Source of the DNA: Pseudomonas sp. SCB32
GTDB lineage: Bacteria > Pseudomonadota > Gammaproteobacteria > Pseudomonadales > Pseudomonadaceae
Assembly (NCBI RefSeq): GCF_009189165.1
Contig: NZ_CP045118.1
Coordinates: forward strand, 5,332,001-5,396,000
Direction of reading: 5' to 3'
Length of the DNA stretch: 64,000 nt
The translations under genes were made by a program, and so were the position numbers. The notes under the pieces are model-generated. The model was given only the letters and a program-made list of their open reading frames with translations. It was not told the origin of the DNA and did not search any database. How positions within the stretch are numbered: position 1 is the first letter of the stretch; each line of letters starts with the position of its first letter. This document shows positions 36,689 to 45,491 of the stretch, in pieces.

Positions 36689-38062
36689 CTATTCGAACAA
36701 CGCATCCAGCGCCTGCTCCAGGCGCGTCACCGCGACGACCTGCAGGCCCGGCGGCGATTCCTTGGGCGCATTGCCCTTGGGCACGATGGCGCGCTTGAAA
36801 CCGTGTTTGGCCGCTTCCTTCAGGCGCTCCTGGCCGCTGGGCACCGGACGCACCTCACCGGAAAGACCAACCTCGCCAAACACCAGTAGCTGGTGATCCA
36901 ATGGCCGGTTGCGCAGACTGGACATCACCGCCGCCATCAGCGCCAGGTCCGATGCGGTTTCCAGCACTTTCACGCCGCCCACTACGTTGAGGAACACGTC
37001 CTGGTCGTAGGTCGGGATGCCGCCGTGGCGGTGCAGCACCGCCAGCAGCATGGCCAGGCGGTTCTGGTCCAGGCCGAGGGTGACGCGACGCGGGTTGGCC
37101 AGGTGGCTGGTGTCGACCAGCGCCTGCACCTCCACCAGCATGGGCCGCGAACCCTCCCAGGTGGCCATGACCACGCTGCCGGGCACCGACTCCTGGGCGC
37201 GGGTGAGGAAGATCGCCGAAGGGTTGGATACCTCTTTCAGGCCACGGTCGGTCATGGCGAACACGCCCAGCTCATTGATCGCGCCAAAACGGTTCTTCAC
37301 TGCGCGCAGCAGGCGCAGGCGACCATCGGACTCGCCCTCGAAATACAGCACGGTATCGACCATGTGTTCCAGTACGCGCGGGCCGGCCAGGGCGCCTTCC
37401 TTGGTGACGTGGCCGACCAGGAAGATCGCCGTGCCGCTCTGCTTGGCGAAACGCACCAACAAGGCCGCGCTCTCGCGCACCTGGGCGACACCGCCGGGGG
37501 CTGATTGCAGCTGTTCGGTGAAGATGGTCTGGATCGAGTCGATCACCATCACCTTCGGCTGCTCGTGGCGCGCAGTGGCGATGATGCTTTCGATGCAGGT
37601 CTCGGTCATGACCTTGAGCTTGTCTTCGGGCAGGCCGAGACGACGGGCGCGCATGGCGACCTGCTGCTGGGACTCTTCGCCGGTGACATAGAGCGCCGGC
37701 AGGCGCGCGGCGACGTTGCAGAGGGTCTGCAGGAGGATGGTGGACTTGCCGATGCCGGGGTCGCCGCCGATCAGTACCACCGAGCCATCGACCAGGCCAC
37801 CGCCGAGCACGCGGTCCAGCTCCGCCGAGGCGGTCGTGAAGCGCGGCATCTCCTCGACGCTGACTTCGGCGAGGGTCTTGATATTGGCCTGCTGGCCGGC
37901 CCAGCCGCCGCGGCCAGAGCTTCCGGAACCGCCGGTGGGCGTGGTGTCGACGACGGTCTCGACCAGGGTGTTCCAGGCACCGCAGTCAGCGCACTGGCCG
38001 GCCCATTTGGGGAAGGTGGCGCCGCACTCGGTGCAGCCATACATGCGCTTGGCCTTGGCCAT
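36689..38062 (-). CDS. radA: DNA repair protein RadA
   Basis: The 457-aa RecA-like helicase/branch-migration protein has, in order, a C4 zinc finger (CTECGATFPKWAGQCADCG, residues 10-28), Walker A GGDPGIGKST, Walker B VMVIDSIQT, the RadA-specific KNRFG motif and a C-terminal Lon-protease-like domain (EVGLSGEVRPVPSGQERLKEA). Length is standard. Acts in recombination intermediate processing in the cytoplasm. Convergent with mapZ. Confidence 0.97.
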   Translation of the reverse strand: MAKAKRMYGCTECGATFPKWAGQCADCGAWNTLVETVVDTTPTGGSGSSGRGGWAGQQANIKTLAEVSVEEMPRFTTASAELDRVLGGGLVDGSVVLIGGDPGIGKSTILLQTLCNVAARLPALYVTGEESQQQVAMRARRLGLPEDKLKVMTETCIESIIATARHEQPKVMVIDSIQTIFTEQLQSAPGGVAQVRESAALLVRFAKQSGTAIFLVGHVTKEGALAGPRVLEHMVDTVLYFEGESDGRLRLLRAVKNRFGAINELGVFAMTDRGLKEVSNPSAIFLTRAQESVPGSVVMATWEGSRPMLVEVQALVDTSHLANPRRVTLGLDQNRLAMLLAVLHRHGGIPTYDQDVFLNVVGGVKVLETASDLALMAAVMSSLRNRPLDHQLLVFGEVGLSGEVRPVPSGQERLKEAAKHGFKRAIVPKGNAPKESPPGLQVVAVTRLEQALDALFE

Positions 38063-38118
38063 GGGCGGACTCCGTCGAAGACAAAGCCCGCATCATAGCC
38101 AATCGGGCCAGGCGCTTC

Positions 38119-38317
38119 AGAACCTATTTACGATCTCGCGAGCTAGAGCAGAACAAGGCGAAATCGGTTGAGGGAGCGGAGTTTACACGCAGTAAATAAG
38201 CATGACTCGCTACGCTCGCCCCTTCGGGGCCGCACTGACGTGCGTTAGCCGCAAGCGGCTTCCGAGACCGATTTCAACGCAGTTATGCCGACACGCAGCA
38301 GATCGTAAACAGGTTCT
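38119..38317. mobile_element. MITE-like element, 199 bp
   Basis: 18-bp terminal inverted repeats (38119-38136 and 38300-38317) match at 17 of 18 positions, and a second inverted pair GAAATCGGT / ACCGATTTC lies symmetrically inside (38160-38168, 38267-38275). There is no open frame. The right end touches the TAA stop of the next gene. No clear target duplication was seen. Confidence 0.7.
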
Positions 38318-38559
38318 TAGCTCGCCAGGCGACGGTACTGGCTTTCCATGTCGCATTTGAGGCTTTCGCGGCGCATCAGCAGCGAGGCCAGGGTGCCGTC
38401 GGCGCGCTCGACACCCTCCTCCACCCGACCGATGCGCTGGTCCAGCAGCTCGTATTGCAGCTTCAGGCGAACCAGGCGCTCCTGGGCGCGGAGGACCTCG
38501 ACGTTGCGTTGGGTGGACTTGGTGACGGACTTGCCAGAGGACGAAATGGCTTTGCGCAT
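38317..38559 (-). CDS. Small coiled-coil protein (80 aa)
   Basis: A highly helical, charged protein (LRAQERLVRLKLQYELLDQRIGRVEEGVER) predicted to form a coiled coil; no known domain. ATG start. Its stop codon lies exactly at the boundary of the MITE-like element, so the last residues may have been altered by the insertion. It is one of two small helical genes between radA and mscL. Function unknown. Confidence 0.7.
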   Translation of the reverse strand: MRKAISSSGKSVTKSTQRNVEVLRAQERLVRLKLQYELLDQRIGRVEEGVERADGTLASLLMRRESLKCDMESQYRRLAS

Positions 38560-38635
38560 GGCGGTGGCACCGGTTGGAAAGAGATGACGGGAGCCTACGC
38601 CTCGCTCCGCCCCACACCCTTGACTCTGATCAAGC

Positions 38636-38878
38636 TCAACCGGATCGCTTGAGCAGATCGGCGATCTCGTCCTTCAGTGTCACGCGTTGCAGTTTGAGGG
38701 AGTTGAGCGTGAGGTCGTCCATCGCCTGGCGGCCGTCCTCGATGTCGTAGATTTTCTTGTCCAGCTCCTCGTAGTTGGCGGCAAGGCGGGTGAAGGTGGC
38801 GTCCTTCCCGTGCAACCGGGTCATCAGTGCCTTCTGGTCGGGAAATTCGCGGGACAGGGGATGATGCTCGAGCGGCAT
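38636..38878 (-). CDS. YdcH/DUF465 family protein
   Basis: The 80-aa helical protein matches DUF465: HPLSREFPDQKALMTRLHGKDATFTRLAANYEELDKKIYDIE followed by LKLQRVTLKDEIADLL. ATG at 38878 has a strong AAGGAGG Shine-Dalgarno. DUF465 proteins are small cytoplasmic helical hairpins of unknown function. Probably transcribed with the 80-aa coiled-coil gene, 76 nt downstream. Confidence 0.88.
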   Translation of the reverse strand: MPLEHHPLSREFPDQKALMTRLHGKDATFTRLAANYEELDKKIYDIEDGRQAMDDLTLNSLKLQRVTLKDEIADLLKRSG

Positions 38879-39032
38879 GGCGGACCTCCTTAAATGGATG
38901 GGTTGCCCGATAAGCCTAGACCACCCGGCGAGAGCGCCCAGCACCGCCGGTCATTGAGCGATTCGGGATGATCAGCCTGCGGCGGGCCGCTAAACTGCCC
39001 ACCTGTCCCCCTCTGTTACAAGGAGTTCCTGC

Positions 39033-39440
39033 ATGAGTCTGCTAAGCGAGTTCAAGGCTTTCGCCGTCAAAGGCAACGTGGTCGACATGGCCGTCGGTAT
39101 CATCATCGGCGCCGCCTTCGGCAAGATCGTCTCGTCCTTCGTCGGCGACGTGATCATGCCGCCCATCGGCCTGCTGATCGGCGGCGTGGACTTCTCCGAC
39201 CTGGCGATCACCCTCAAGGCCGCCGAAGGCAAGGCGCCGGCCGTCGTGATGGCCTATGGCAAGTTCATCCAGACCTGCCTGGACTTCCTGATCGTCGCCT
39301 TCGCCATCTTCATGGGCGTCAAGGCCATAAACCGCTTCAAGCGCGAGGAAGAAGCGGCGCCGGCCGGCCCGACCAAGGACCAGGAACTGCTGACCGAAAT
39401 CCGCGACCTGCTCAAGGAGCAGCGCAACCGCGCGCCCTGA
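39033..39440 (+). CDS. mscL: Large-conductance mechanosensitive channel MscL
   Basis: The 135-aa inner-membrane channel subunit has the N-terminal amphipathic helix, TM1 ([28 protein letters not shown]), the periplasmic loop, TM2 ([19 protein letters not shown]) and a C-terminal helical bundle ([13 protein letters not shown]). It opens on hypo-osmotic shock. AAGGAG precedes the ATG. Complete and of standard length. Confidence 0.97.
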   Translation: MSLLSEFKAFAVKGNVVDMAVGIIIGAAFGKIVSSFVGDVIMPPIGLLIGGVDFSDLAITLKAAEGKAPAVVMAYGKFIQTCLDFLIVAFAIFMGVKAINRFKREEEAAPAGPTKDQELLTEIRDLLKEQRNRAP

Positions 39441-39447
39441 ACCCCGT

Positions 39448-39474
39448 CTCACCCCGTCGCTGCGGCGGGGTGAG
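39448..39474. terminator. Hairpin between convergent mscL and fpr-like genes
   Basis: A 9-bp perfect stem CTCACCCCG / CGGGGTGAG with a 9-nt loop. There is no strong T-run; a likely shared terminator by position. Confidence 0.6.
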
Positions 39475-39485
39475 CCTCCTCCTTC

Positions 39486-40262
39486 CTACCAATAGTTTTC
39501 GACGGCGATCTGCCCGGGCTTGCGCGTCAGCGCCAGGCTCATGCCACGGGCCTTCAGCACGGCGCGGGTGTCGTCGATCATCTGCGGGTTGCCGCAGAGC
39601 ATCACCCGCGAGTGTTCCGGGCTGAGCTCCAGGCCGGCGGCACGCTCCAGTTCGCCGTTCTCGATCAGCGTGGTGATCCGCGCATTCAGGCAGCCGGGCA
39701 CACTCTCGCGGGTAACCACCGGAATGAACTGCAGCTTGTGGATGTGTTCGGCCAGGTGCTCCATCCCGGCGAAGCTGGTGATCAGCTCGCGGTAGGCCAG
39801 CTCCTTCTCTTCGCGGGCGCTGTAGACCAGCTTGATGCTCTCGAAGCGCTCCCACACCTCGAAGTCCTGCAGGATCGAGAGGAAGGGAGCAAGACCGGTA
39901 CCGGTGGCCAGCAGCCAGAGATCGCGGCCGTCGGGGAAACGGTCGAGGGTGAGGAAGCCGAAGGCCTGGCGATCCACCAGTAACTGGTCGCCGACGCTCA
40001 AGCGGCTGAGCTCGCTGGTGAACTCCCCGCCCGGCACCACGATGGAGAAGAACTCGAGGAACTCGTCATAGGGCGCCGACACCATCGAGTAGGCGCGCCA
40101 GACGATGCTACCGCTGGGCTTGTAAACACCCAGGCGGGCGAACTGCCCGGCACGGAAGCGGTAGCCGCTGTCGCGGGTGGTGCGCAGGGTGAACAGACTC
40201 GGGGTGAGCGTCTGCACGTCCAGCAGGGTCTGCCGGGTGAACTTCTCTTCGCTGGCGGTCAT
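39486..40262 (-). CDS. Ferredoxin-NADP+ reductase (FprB-like)
   Basis: The 258-aa flavoprotein has FAD-binding RAYSM and the FFSIVVPGGEFTS region, the NADP-binding LATGTGLAPFLSIL, VYSAREEKEL and CGNPQMIDDT, and the aromatic C-terminus NYW typical of bacterial FPRs. It exchanges electrons between NADPH and ferredoxin/flavodoxin. ATG at 40262 is preferred over the extended frame to 40325. Paralogous to the oxidative-stress Fpr of Pseudomonas; which ferredoxin it serves is unknown. Confidence 0.9.
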   Translation of the reverse strand: MTASEEKFTRQTLLDVQTLTPSLFTLRTTRDSGYRFRAGQFARLGVYKPSGSIVWRAYSMVSAPYDEFLEFFSIVVPGGEFTSELSRLSVGDQLLVDRQAFGFLTLDRFPDGRDLWLLATGTGLAPFLSILQDFEVWERFESIKLVYSAREEKELAYRELITSFAGMEHLAEHIHKLQFIPVVTRESVPGCLNARITTLIENGELERAAGLELSPEHSRVMLCGNPQMIDDTRAVLKARGMSLALTRKPGQIAVENYW

Positions 40263-40378
40263 GGGCCGCTCCTCTCTCAAGAACGGCCCATTTTCCCGTA
40301 TTCGCGGCGCGAGAAACACCCGCAAGGCTTGTGGCTATCCGTGGAATTGCCACAAGCCTGCTCTACGTCAGTGCCTGA

Positions 40379-41377
40379 TCAGTGCTTGCGGTTCACGACC
40401 TGGGCGGCGCGCAGCACATCGCTGCCGATCTCGCCCTCGAACTGCTTCCACAGCGGCTGCATCGCAGTGCGCCAGGCATCGCGTTCGGCCGGAGTCAGGC
40501 TGACGATACGCGCCTTGCCGCTGGCCGCCACGCGCTCGCGCTCCTTCTGGTTCAGCGACTCGGCGTCCTTGTTCACCTCGACGGTGACCTCCTCGATGAT
40601 GCTCTCCAGCTGGGTACGCACCGGGTACGGCATGCTGTTCCAAAACTTCTGGTTGCTGATCAGCATATAGCTGAGCACGCCGTGGTTGGTCTCGGTGATG
40701 AACGGCTGGGCGGTGTCGAGCTTCTGGCTGCCAATGTTCGACCAGGTGTTCTCGGTGCCCTGCACCTTGCCGTCCTGCAGCGCCTTGAGGGTTTCGCCGA
40801 ACGGCAGCTTCACCGCCTTGGCGTCGAGCAGACCGAACTGGGCCTCGATCACCGACGAGGGCTGGATGCGGAAGCTCAGTCCCTTGGCATCCGCAGGCGC
40901 GCGCAGCTCGCGGTTGGCGGAAAGCTGCTTCATGCCGTTGTTCCAGTAGCCCAGGCCATAGATGCCGGACTTGGCCATCGAATGCAGCAGTTCGCGACTC
41001 ATGCTGCGCTTCTGGAAGCGCTTCACCGCCTCCAGGTCATCGAACAGGAACGGCAGGTCGAAGACTTCCAGCTGCTTCGTGTAACCCTCGAACTTGGACA
41101 GCGACGGCGCCAGCATCTGCACCTTGCCGTCCTGCAGCGCCTGCAGCTCTTCGGCATCGCCGAACAATGTGGAGTTGGGGAAGACCTCGACCTTCACCTG
41201 GCCCGCCAGGCGCTGCTCCACCAGCTTCTTGAACAGCAGCGCGCCACGGCCCTTCGGAGTGTCGTCGGCAACGACGTGGGAGAACTTGATCACAATAGGC
41301 TCATCGGCGAAGGCCGGTTGGGCCACGAGGAACAGGGCAGACAGCGCCACCCCGAGAAACGACTGGTACATCGACAT
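40379..41377 (-). CDS. dctP: TRAP transporter DctP-type substrate-binding protein (orphan)
   Basis: The 332-aa periplasmic protein has a signal peptide (FLGVALSALFLVAQPAFA) and the TRAP/DctP features KFSHVVADDTPKGRGALLFKK, VEVFPNSTLFGD, and a conserved Arg region (LSFRIQPSSV) that binds the carboxylate. C4-dicarboxylates are the likely ligand. No dctQ or dctM membrane genes are nearby, so it must use membrane subunits encoded elsewhere. Confidence 0.9.
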   Translation of the reverse strand: MSMYQSFLGVALSALFLVAQPAFADEPIVIKFSHVVADDTPKGRGALLFKKLVEQRLAGQVKVEVFPNSTLFGDAEELQALQDGKVQMLAPSLSKFEGYTKQLEVFDLPFLFDDLEAVKRFQKRSMSRELLHSMAKSGIYGLGYWNNGMKQLSANRELRAPADAKGLSFRIQPSSVIEAQFGLLDAKAVKLPFGETLKALQDGKVQGTENTWSNIGSQKLDTAQPFITETNHGVLSYMLISNQKFWNSMPYPVRTQLESIIEEVTVEVNKDAESLNQKERERVAASGKARIVSLTPAERDAWRTAMQPLWKQFEGEIGSDVLRAAQVVNRKH

Positions 41378-41711
41378 CCTTATGCAATGGCAATAGCCCG
41401 GCGCGCGAGCACGCGTCGCGGGTCGAGGTTTCGTGAAGACTTTCGAGGGAGGCGGCCGCTGGTCGACGGAACGCAGTTCCGGGATCGGGCCCTACCGGGT
41501 CGCGGAAAGCGCCCGGTTATTATTGGTAGGCCGCAACGCAGACGAAGGCGGGGCGGATAGGTGATAATTTTTCGGTATTCAGCCGGTCCACACAAGCCGC
41601 CGACAGCCAACCACGTCTCAGTCTCATGACAATACGATTGCAACGGGCCACCCGCCCTTGCCGTCGGCCATGTTTCGCGACTTGAGCCAGACACCTTTGT
41701 TCGAGAGCCCC

Positions 41712-42836
41712 ATGCCCGTCCTTGCCAGCCCCTTCGCCCAGCTCGACCTGGTCCGCCACCCCGAACAGCGCGATGACCCGCTGCAGGCATTCGATGCGGC
41801 GGACGAGTATCTGCTCAGCCATTTGCACGAGCAGGGCATCACCGCGGACAGCCGGGTGCTGGTGCTCAACGACAGCTTCGGCGCCCTCGCCGCCAGCCTC
41901 GCGCCCCACGTACACCTGACCAGCAGCGGCGACTCGCACCTGGGCTTCATCGCCCTGCAGCGCAACCTCGAACGCAATGGCCTCGCCGACGCAGCGCTGT
42001 CCTTCGTCCCTGCGAGCGACACCCCGCAAGGCCCGTTCGACCACGTGCTGGTGCGAGTTCCCAAGACCCTGGCGCTGCTGGAAGAACAACTGATCCGCCT
42101 GCATGGCCGCCTGGCGCCGGGCGCGACAGTGGTGGCCGCCGGCATGATCAAGCACCTGCCCCGCGCCGCCGGCGACCTGCTGGAAAAGTACATCGGGCCG
42201 ATGCAGGCCTCTCTGGCCGTGAAGAAGGCTCGTCTGCTGATCGCCACCGCCGAAGAGCGCGCGGCGCCGGCATCGCCCTACCCCACCCGCTACCGCCTGG
42301 ACAAACCGGCGCTGACACTGGTCAACCACGCCAACGTGTTCTGCCGCGAAGACCTGGACATCGGCACTCGCGCCTTCCTCCCGTACCTGCCGCAGGTCCA
42401 CCATGCGGTACGCGCCGCCGACCTGGGCTGCGGCAACGGCGTGCTCGCCATCGCCTTCGCCCAGCTCAATCCGCAGGCGGAACTGACGCTGGTGGACGAG
42501 TCCTACATGGCCGTGCAGTCGGCGCGGGAAAACTGGCAGGCCGCCTTCGGCGATCGCCCTGTGGATATCCATCCGGACGACGGCCTCGCCAGCCAGGCAA
42601 CCGACTCGCTGGACCTGGTGCTGTGCAACCCGCCCTTCCACCAGCAGCAGGTGGTCGGCGACTTCCTCGCCTGGCGCATGTTCCAGCAGGCCCGCGCGGC
42701 GCTGGTGACCGGCGGCGAGCTGTGGATCGTCGGCAACCGCCACCTGGGTTACCACGCCAAGCTCAAGCGCCTGTTCCGCGGCGTCGAGCAGGTGGCGGCG
42801 AATCCGAAATTCGTGGTGCTGAAAGCGACCAAATGA
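41712..42836 (+). CDS. rlmG: 23S rRNA (guanine-N2) methyltransferase RlmG
   Basis: The 374-aa RsmC/RlmG-family enzyme has an N-terminal pseudo-methyltransferase domain and a C-terminal active one with SAM loop AADLGCGNGVLAIA and catalytic NPPFHQ. RlmG makes m2G1835 in 23S rRNA; the related RsmC cannot be wholly excluded. ATG at 41712 (MPVLASPFAQLDL) matches the usual N-terminus and is preferred over upstream TTG and ATG codons. Divergent from dctP. Confidence 0.88.
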   Translation: MPVLASPFAQLDLVRHPEQRDDPLQAFDAADEYLLSHLHEQGITADSRVLVLNDSFGALAASLAPHVHLTSSGDSHLGFIALQRNLERNGLADAALSFVPASDTPQGPFDHVLVRVPKTLALLEEQLIRLHGRLAPGATVVAAGMIKHLPRAAGDLLEKYIGPMQASLAVKKARLLIATAEERAAPASPYPTRYRLDKPALTLVNHANVFCREDLDIGTRAFLPYLPQVHHAVRAADLGCGNGVLAIAFAQLNPQAELTLVDESYMAVQSARENWQAAFGDRPVDIHPDDGLASQATDSLDLVLCNPPFHQQQVVGDFLAWRMFQQARAALVTGGELWIVGNRHLGYHAKLKRLFRGVEQVAANPKFVVLKATK

Positions 42837-42901
42837 GCTGACGGGATTGCTCCGGCCGGTAAGCCGGAGCAGCATGGATCGCCCCCACTCGGACGCGCGC
42901 C

Positions 42902-43765
42902 ATGACCGCACAAGAAGCCGCCCTCCTCCCACCCGAACTGATCCGCACCGCCGACGGCATCGATCTTGCCCTGCGCCGCGTAGGCCCGGCAGACGGCGTG
43001 CCAGTGGTGCTGACTCACGGCACCTTTTCCAACTACCGCAGTTGCCTGGGTCTGGCCAACTACCTGGCCGGGCGCGGCTTTGCCTGCTGGCTGTTCGACT
43101 GGCGCGGACATGGGGACAGCGGGCGCAACGGCTTTACCCACAGTTTCGACGAGGTGGCCGAGCAGGACGTACCGGCAATCCTCGATGCGGTGAGCCTGCG
43201 CAGCGGGCAGGCGGCGCTGCACTGGATCGGCCATTCCGGCGGCGGGCTGATCGTCTCGATGTGGGCAGCGCGCTATCCCGAACTGGCGCGGCGCCGGCTG
43301 CGTTCACTGGTGCTGATCGGCTCGCAGGCCACGGCGGCGGGCGCCAGCCTGTCGCATCGGCTGGCCATTCTTGGCTACGACTGGATGTTGCGCTGGCGGC
43401 GAGTCGCGCCCAGCCGGGCGAAGAGCGTCGGCCCGGAAGCAGAGAGCGCGCGGCTGATGCGCCAGTGGTGCCAGTGGAATCTGCGGCGGCGCTTCGATTC
43501 GTTAAGCGGATTCGACTATCTGACCGCGCTGCAAGGCGTCGAGCTGCCGGTGCTGGGCGTGGCCGGCAGCGGAGACACCTTCATCGCGCCGGTCGTGGGG
43601 TGCGAGGCGCTGGTGAAAGCGTTTGGCGGTGCGCAGGCGACGCTGGAGCTGTTCGGTCTGGCGACCGGCGCGCGGGAGGACTACAGCCACAACCGCCTGC
43701 TGCTGTCGCGCAATGCCAGCCTGGAAATCTGGCCGCACATTGGGCAGTGGTTGGGGCAGCATTGA
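42902..43765 (+). CDS. Alpha/beta hydrolase
   Basis: The 287-aa alpha/beta-hydrolase fold protein has HG-type oxyanion loop LTHGTFSNY, nucleophile elbow GHSGGG (Ser in WIGHSGGGL), DWRGHGDS and a C-terminal Asp/His pair region (GSGDTF...SHNRLLLS). No signal peptide. Probably an esterase or lipase-like enzyme in the cytoplasm; substrate unknown. 65 nt after rlmG on the same strand. Confidence 0.88.
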   Translation: MTAQEAALLPPELIRTADGIDLALRRVGPADGVPVVLTHGTFSNYRSCLGLANYLAGRGFACWLFDWRGHGDSGRNGFTHSFDEVAEQDVPAILDAVSLRSGQAALHWIGHSGGGLIVSMWAARYPELARRRLRSLVLIGSQATAAGASLSHRLAILGYDWMLRWRRVAPSRAKSVGPEAESARLMRQWCQWNLRRRFDSLSGFDYLTALQGVELPVLGVAGSGDTFIAPVVGCEALVKAFGGAQATLELFGLATGAREDYSHNRLLLSRNASLEIWPHIGQWLGQH

Positions 43766-43769
43766 TCAT

Positions 43770-43847
43770 CGTAGGGCGCATAACCTGGAACAGGTTATCC
43801 GCCGTTGGCCATTGTGGCGGATAACGCTGGGGCGTTATTCGCCCTAC
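43770..43847. repeat. GTAGGGCG-type palindromic repeat, second copy
   Basis: A 78-bp element with inverted ends (CGTAGGGCG / CGCCCTACG) and internal GGTTATCCGCC / GGCGGATAAC arms; same family as 27000-27078. Confidence 0.75.
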
Positions 43848-43877
43848 GGCGAGAACCGTGTGTACTGGTGCCGCTGG

Positions 43878-43950
43878 GGTTCGCGAGCAAGCTCGCTCCT
43901 ACAGGTTGGCGCCGGAGTTTCCCTTGTAGGAGCGAGCTTGCTCGCGAACC
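43878..43950. repeat. REP doublet (26-bp perfect inverted repeat)
   Basis: Arms 43878-43903 and 43925-43950 (GTAGGAGCGAGCTTGCTCGCG type) are perfect reverse complements around a 21-nt loop, directly after the GTAGGGCG element and before convergent mocA. Confidence 0.9.
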
Positions 43951-43953
43951 CGG

Positions 43954-44520
43954 TCAGGAACGCAGAACGTCCGGAGTGTCGACGTCGCGCAGTACGCCCG
44001 CATCAGCAACTTCAAGGGTGACGCAGCAATCTCTGTGCGCCTGCACCACGGCGCGCGCGCCTTCGTCGCCGGTGAGTTGCGTCAGCGCAGGCCAGAACTC
44101 GCGGCCGAACAGCACGGGATGGCCGCGCTGGTGATCGAATAGCGGAAACAGGATGGTCGAGGCCGAAGCGGCATCGGCCAGTTGGCGCAGGGTTTCCGGG
44201 GAGATCCACGGCATGTCGCCAAGCAGGATAGCGACGGTTCGGGCATTACAGTCGGTCAGTGACGCCGCACCGGCAGCCAGGCTATGGCCCATGCCAAGCG
44301 CCGCATCCGGGCTGTGGATAACGCGGCAGCCGAGAGGCAGGCCAAAGTCCTCCGCCCGCTCGTCATCGCGCAGCACCACGCGCACCTCGTCGAACACGGC
44401 CTGTGCCCGCTCGACACTGTGGGCCAGCAGGCTGCGCCCGTCCGGCAACAGCGCCCGGCGCTTGTCCGCGCCGAAGCGCGAGCCCTGGCCCGCGGCCAGG
44501 ACCAGCGCAACAACCGTCAC
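43954..44520 (-). CDS. mocA: Molybdenum cofactor cytidylyltransferase-like protein (MocA)
   Basis: The 188-aa NTP-transferase has the signature LVLAAGQGSRFGADKRR (residues 6-22), the LGDMPWIS metal site and the HPVLFGREFW segment seen in MocA/MobA-like enzymes. MocA adds CMP to molybdopterin to form MCD, the cofactor form used by xanthine-oxidase-family enzymes such as the one encoded just upstream. GTG start overlaps the xdhC stop (GTGA). Last gene of the molybdenum hydroxylase operon. Confidence 0.9.
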   Translation of the reverse strand: MTVVALVLAAGQGSRFGADKRRALLPDGRSLLAHSVERAQAVFDEVRVVLRDDERAEDFGLPLGCRVIHSPDAALGMGHSLAAGAASLTDCNARTVAILLGDMPWISPETLRQLADAASASTILFPLFDHQRGHPVLFGREFWPALTQLTGDEGARAVVQAHRDCCVTLEVADAGVLRDVDTPDVLRS

Positions 44521-45488
44521 AGCGCCTCGCGGGCAATGCCGCTGCGGGTACGCAGGATGTCAGCGAGCACCGCCAGGGCGATTTCCGCCGGAGTCTTGCT
44601 GCCCAGGTTGAGGCCGATGGGAGCGTGGATGCGTGCCAGATCGGCATCACTCAGGCCACCGATTCGGTGCAGGCGTTCGCGGCGCTTCTCGGAGGTGATG
44701 CGCGAGCCCATAACGCCGATGTAGAAGGCCTCGGTGCGAACCGCTTCGAGCATCGCCAGGTCGTCGATCTTCGGGTCGTGGGTCAGCGCCACCACCGCCG
44801 TGTCGGCATGGCAGCCGCCGTTGGCGATGAACACCGAGGGCAGCTCGCGGCGGATTTCGATGCCATCGAGCACCACGCCGTCCAGCGCCTCTTCGCGCGG
44901 GTCACAGAGGATGACTTCGAAGCCCAGGCCCTTGCCGAACTCCGCGCAGAACTGCGCGACGCTGGAGTAGCCGGCCAGCAACAGGCGCTGGGCGGCGCCA
45001 ACGCGCAGGCGCACGCTGGCATCGTCGCGCTCCACGCGCGGGCCGTGCTCGTGGTCATCGCTCAAGCGGCGCGAACCGTCGAGCAGGCTTACTTCCCGCA
45101 GCAGTCGGCGTTGGCCGAGCAGCGCCGACTCCAGCTCGCGCAGGTGGGCCTGGACGTCGCAATCGGGCGCGAGGTTTTCCACCAGCACGTCGAGGATGCC
45201 GCCGCAGGGAAGACGGATATTGCTGCGGGTATCAGTGCCGTCGCCATAGCGCACGACGACCACCGGCTCGGCGAACTCGCCTTCGGCGACGCGTTCGAGG
45301 AAGTCATCCTCGACGCAGCCGCCGGACAGCGAGCCCACCCACTGGCCGCTGGCGTTGACCGCCAGCAGCGAGCCCGGCGCGCGAGGCGCCGAGCCGTAGG
45401 TGAAGAGCACGCTGCACAGCCACACCCGTTCGCCGGCGGTCGACCACTGGAGCGCCTGGCGAACCACTTGCAGATCGAGATGCTGCAC
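44517..45488 (-). CDS. xdhC: XdhC/CoxI-family molybdenum hydroxylase maturation protein
   Basis: The 323-aa protein has an N-terminal XdhC/CoxI domain (LFTYGSAPRAPGSLLAV, SGGCVEDDFLERV) and a C-terminal Rossmann-like domain (LLLAGYSSVAQFCAEFG, ALTHDPKIDDLAML). XdhC proteins bind molybdopterin cofactor, promote its sulfuration and insert it into xanthine-dehydrogenase-family enzymes. GTG start, 3 nt after the cytochrome c gene. Confidence 0.92.
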   Translation of the reverse strand: MQHLDLQVVRQALQWSTAGERVWLCSVLFTYGSAPRAPGSLLAVNASGQWVGSLSGGCVEDDFLERVAEGEFAEPVVVVRYGDGTDTRSNIRLPCGGILDVLVENLAPDCDVQAHLRELESALLGQRRLLREVSLLDGSRRLSDDHEHGPRVERDDASVRLRVGAAQRLLLAGYSSVAQFCAEFGKGLGFEVILCDPREEALDGVVLDGIEIRRELPSVFIANGGCHADTAVVALTHDPKIDDLAMLEAVRTEAFYIGVMGSRITSEKRRERLHRIGGLSDADLARIHAPIGLNLGSKTPAEIALAVLADILRTRSGIAREAL

Positions 45489-45491
45489 GAC

